21,789 bases of DNA from CAYGHG01 sp964349515 (GTDB lineage Bacteria; Oederibacteriota; PGYV01; CAYGHG01). Shown piece by piece: positions 21,740-21,789 of the stretch; position 1 is the first letter of the stretch; each line of letters begins with the position of its first letter. The stretch is from NCBI GenBank assembly GCA_964349515.1, contig CAYGHG010000036.1:1-21789 (forward strand). Direction: 5' to 3'. The notes under the pieces were generated by a model. That model saw only the letters and a program-made list of their open reading frames with translations. It was not told where the DNA came from and did not search any database. Both the position numbers and the translations under genes were made by a program.

Positions 21740-21789
21740 AAGCTGAAAACTGAAAACTGAAAGCTGAAAACTGAAAGCTGAAAACTGAA
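21721..21789 (+). repeat. Heptamer tandem array (RCTGAAA)n, cut by the window end
   Basis: Nine full 7-bp units (GCTGAAA or ACTGAAA) and a partial tenth run to the last base. Each unit holds a TGA on the + strand, so all three frames are closed within 21 bp. The first such TGA in frame (21737-21739) is the recJ stop. The array is similar in period and core (ACTG plus A-rich) to the one at 344-427 but has a different consensus. Confidence 0.93.

Overview
This window is a 21.8 kb stretch of a diderm (outer-membrane, lipid A-making) bacterium. Every recognisable gene lies on the + strand. The evidence for an outer membrane is a BamA-Skp-LpxD-LpxC-FabZ-LpxA-LpxI cluster (7358-14156). The protein sequences look like those of an uncultured, deep-branching phylum rather than a proteobacterium. 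Thr/Pro- and Thr/Ala-rich lipoprotein linkers, abundant short intergenic repeats and LpxI instead of LpxH fit lineages such as Goldbacteria and neighbouring candidate phyla, but that placement is an inference. Both window ends lie inside tandem repeats (an 18-bp minisatellite on the left, a heptamer array on the right), so the ends may be assembly breakpoints.

Layout. 1-498: no gene; two 18-bp minisatellite arrays, a heptamer array and a palindrome. 499-2945: tsaD, an MgtC-like membrane gene and a dus gene, tightly packed; two are tRNA-modification enzymes. 2946-3537: no gene; a stray copy of the left-end repeat, a likely terminator and a 240-bp fold-back element. 3538-6070: an accessory zone with two predicted surface lipoproteins (a lamin-tail-domain protein and a CBM-like protein) flanking a GNAT acetyltransferase; the spacers are rich in inverted repeats. 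6071-6611: no gene; at least three palindromic repeat types. 6612-7181: a stand-alone HNH protein with its own promoter.

7358-14156 is one probable operon behind a good sigma70-type promoter. It encodes outer-membrane protein assembly (BamA), a periplasmic chaperone (Skp) and the cytoplasmic steps of lipid A synthesis up to lipid X (LpxA, LpxC, LpxD, LpxI), plus FabZ, which supplies 3-hydroxyacyl-ACP metabolism. lpxB does not follow. A new promoter instead starts a second unit, 14238-21739: a DegT-family sugar aminotransferase, smc, ftsY and recJ (sugar modification, chromosome organisation, membrane-protein targeting, recombination repair).

I found no CRISPR array, tRNA, rRNA, transposase or defence system. 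The least explained material is the repeat content. Two different heptamer arrays carry stop codons in all three + frames. An 18-bp minisatellite with a conserved trailer lies on both sides of the tsaD-mgtC-dus block. A nested fold-back element overlaps the probable promoter of the first lipoprotein gene.
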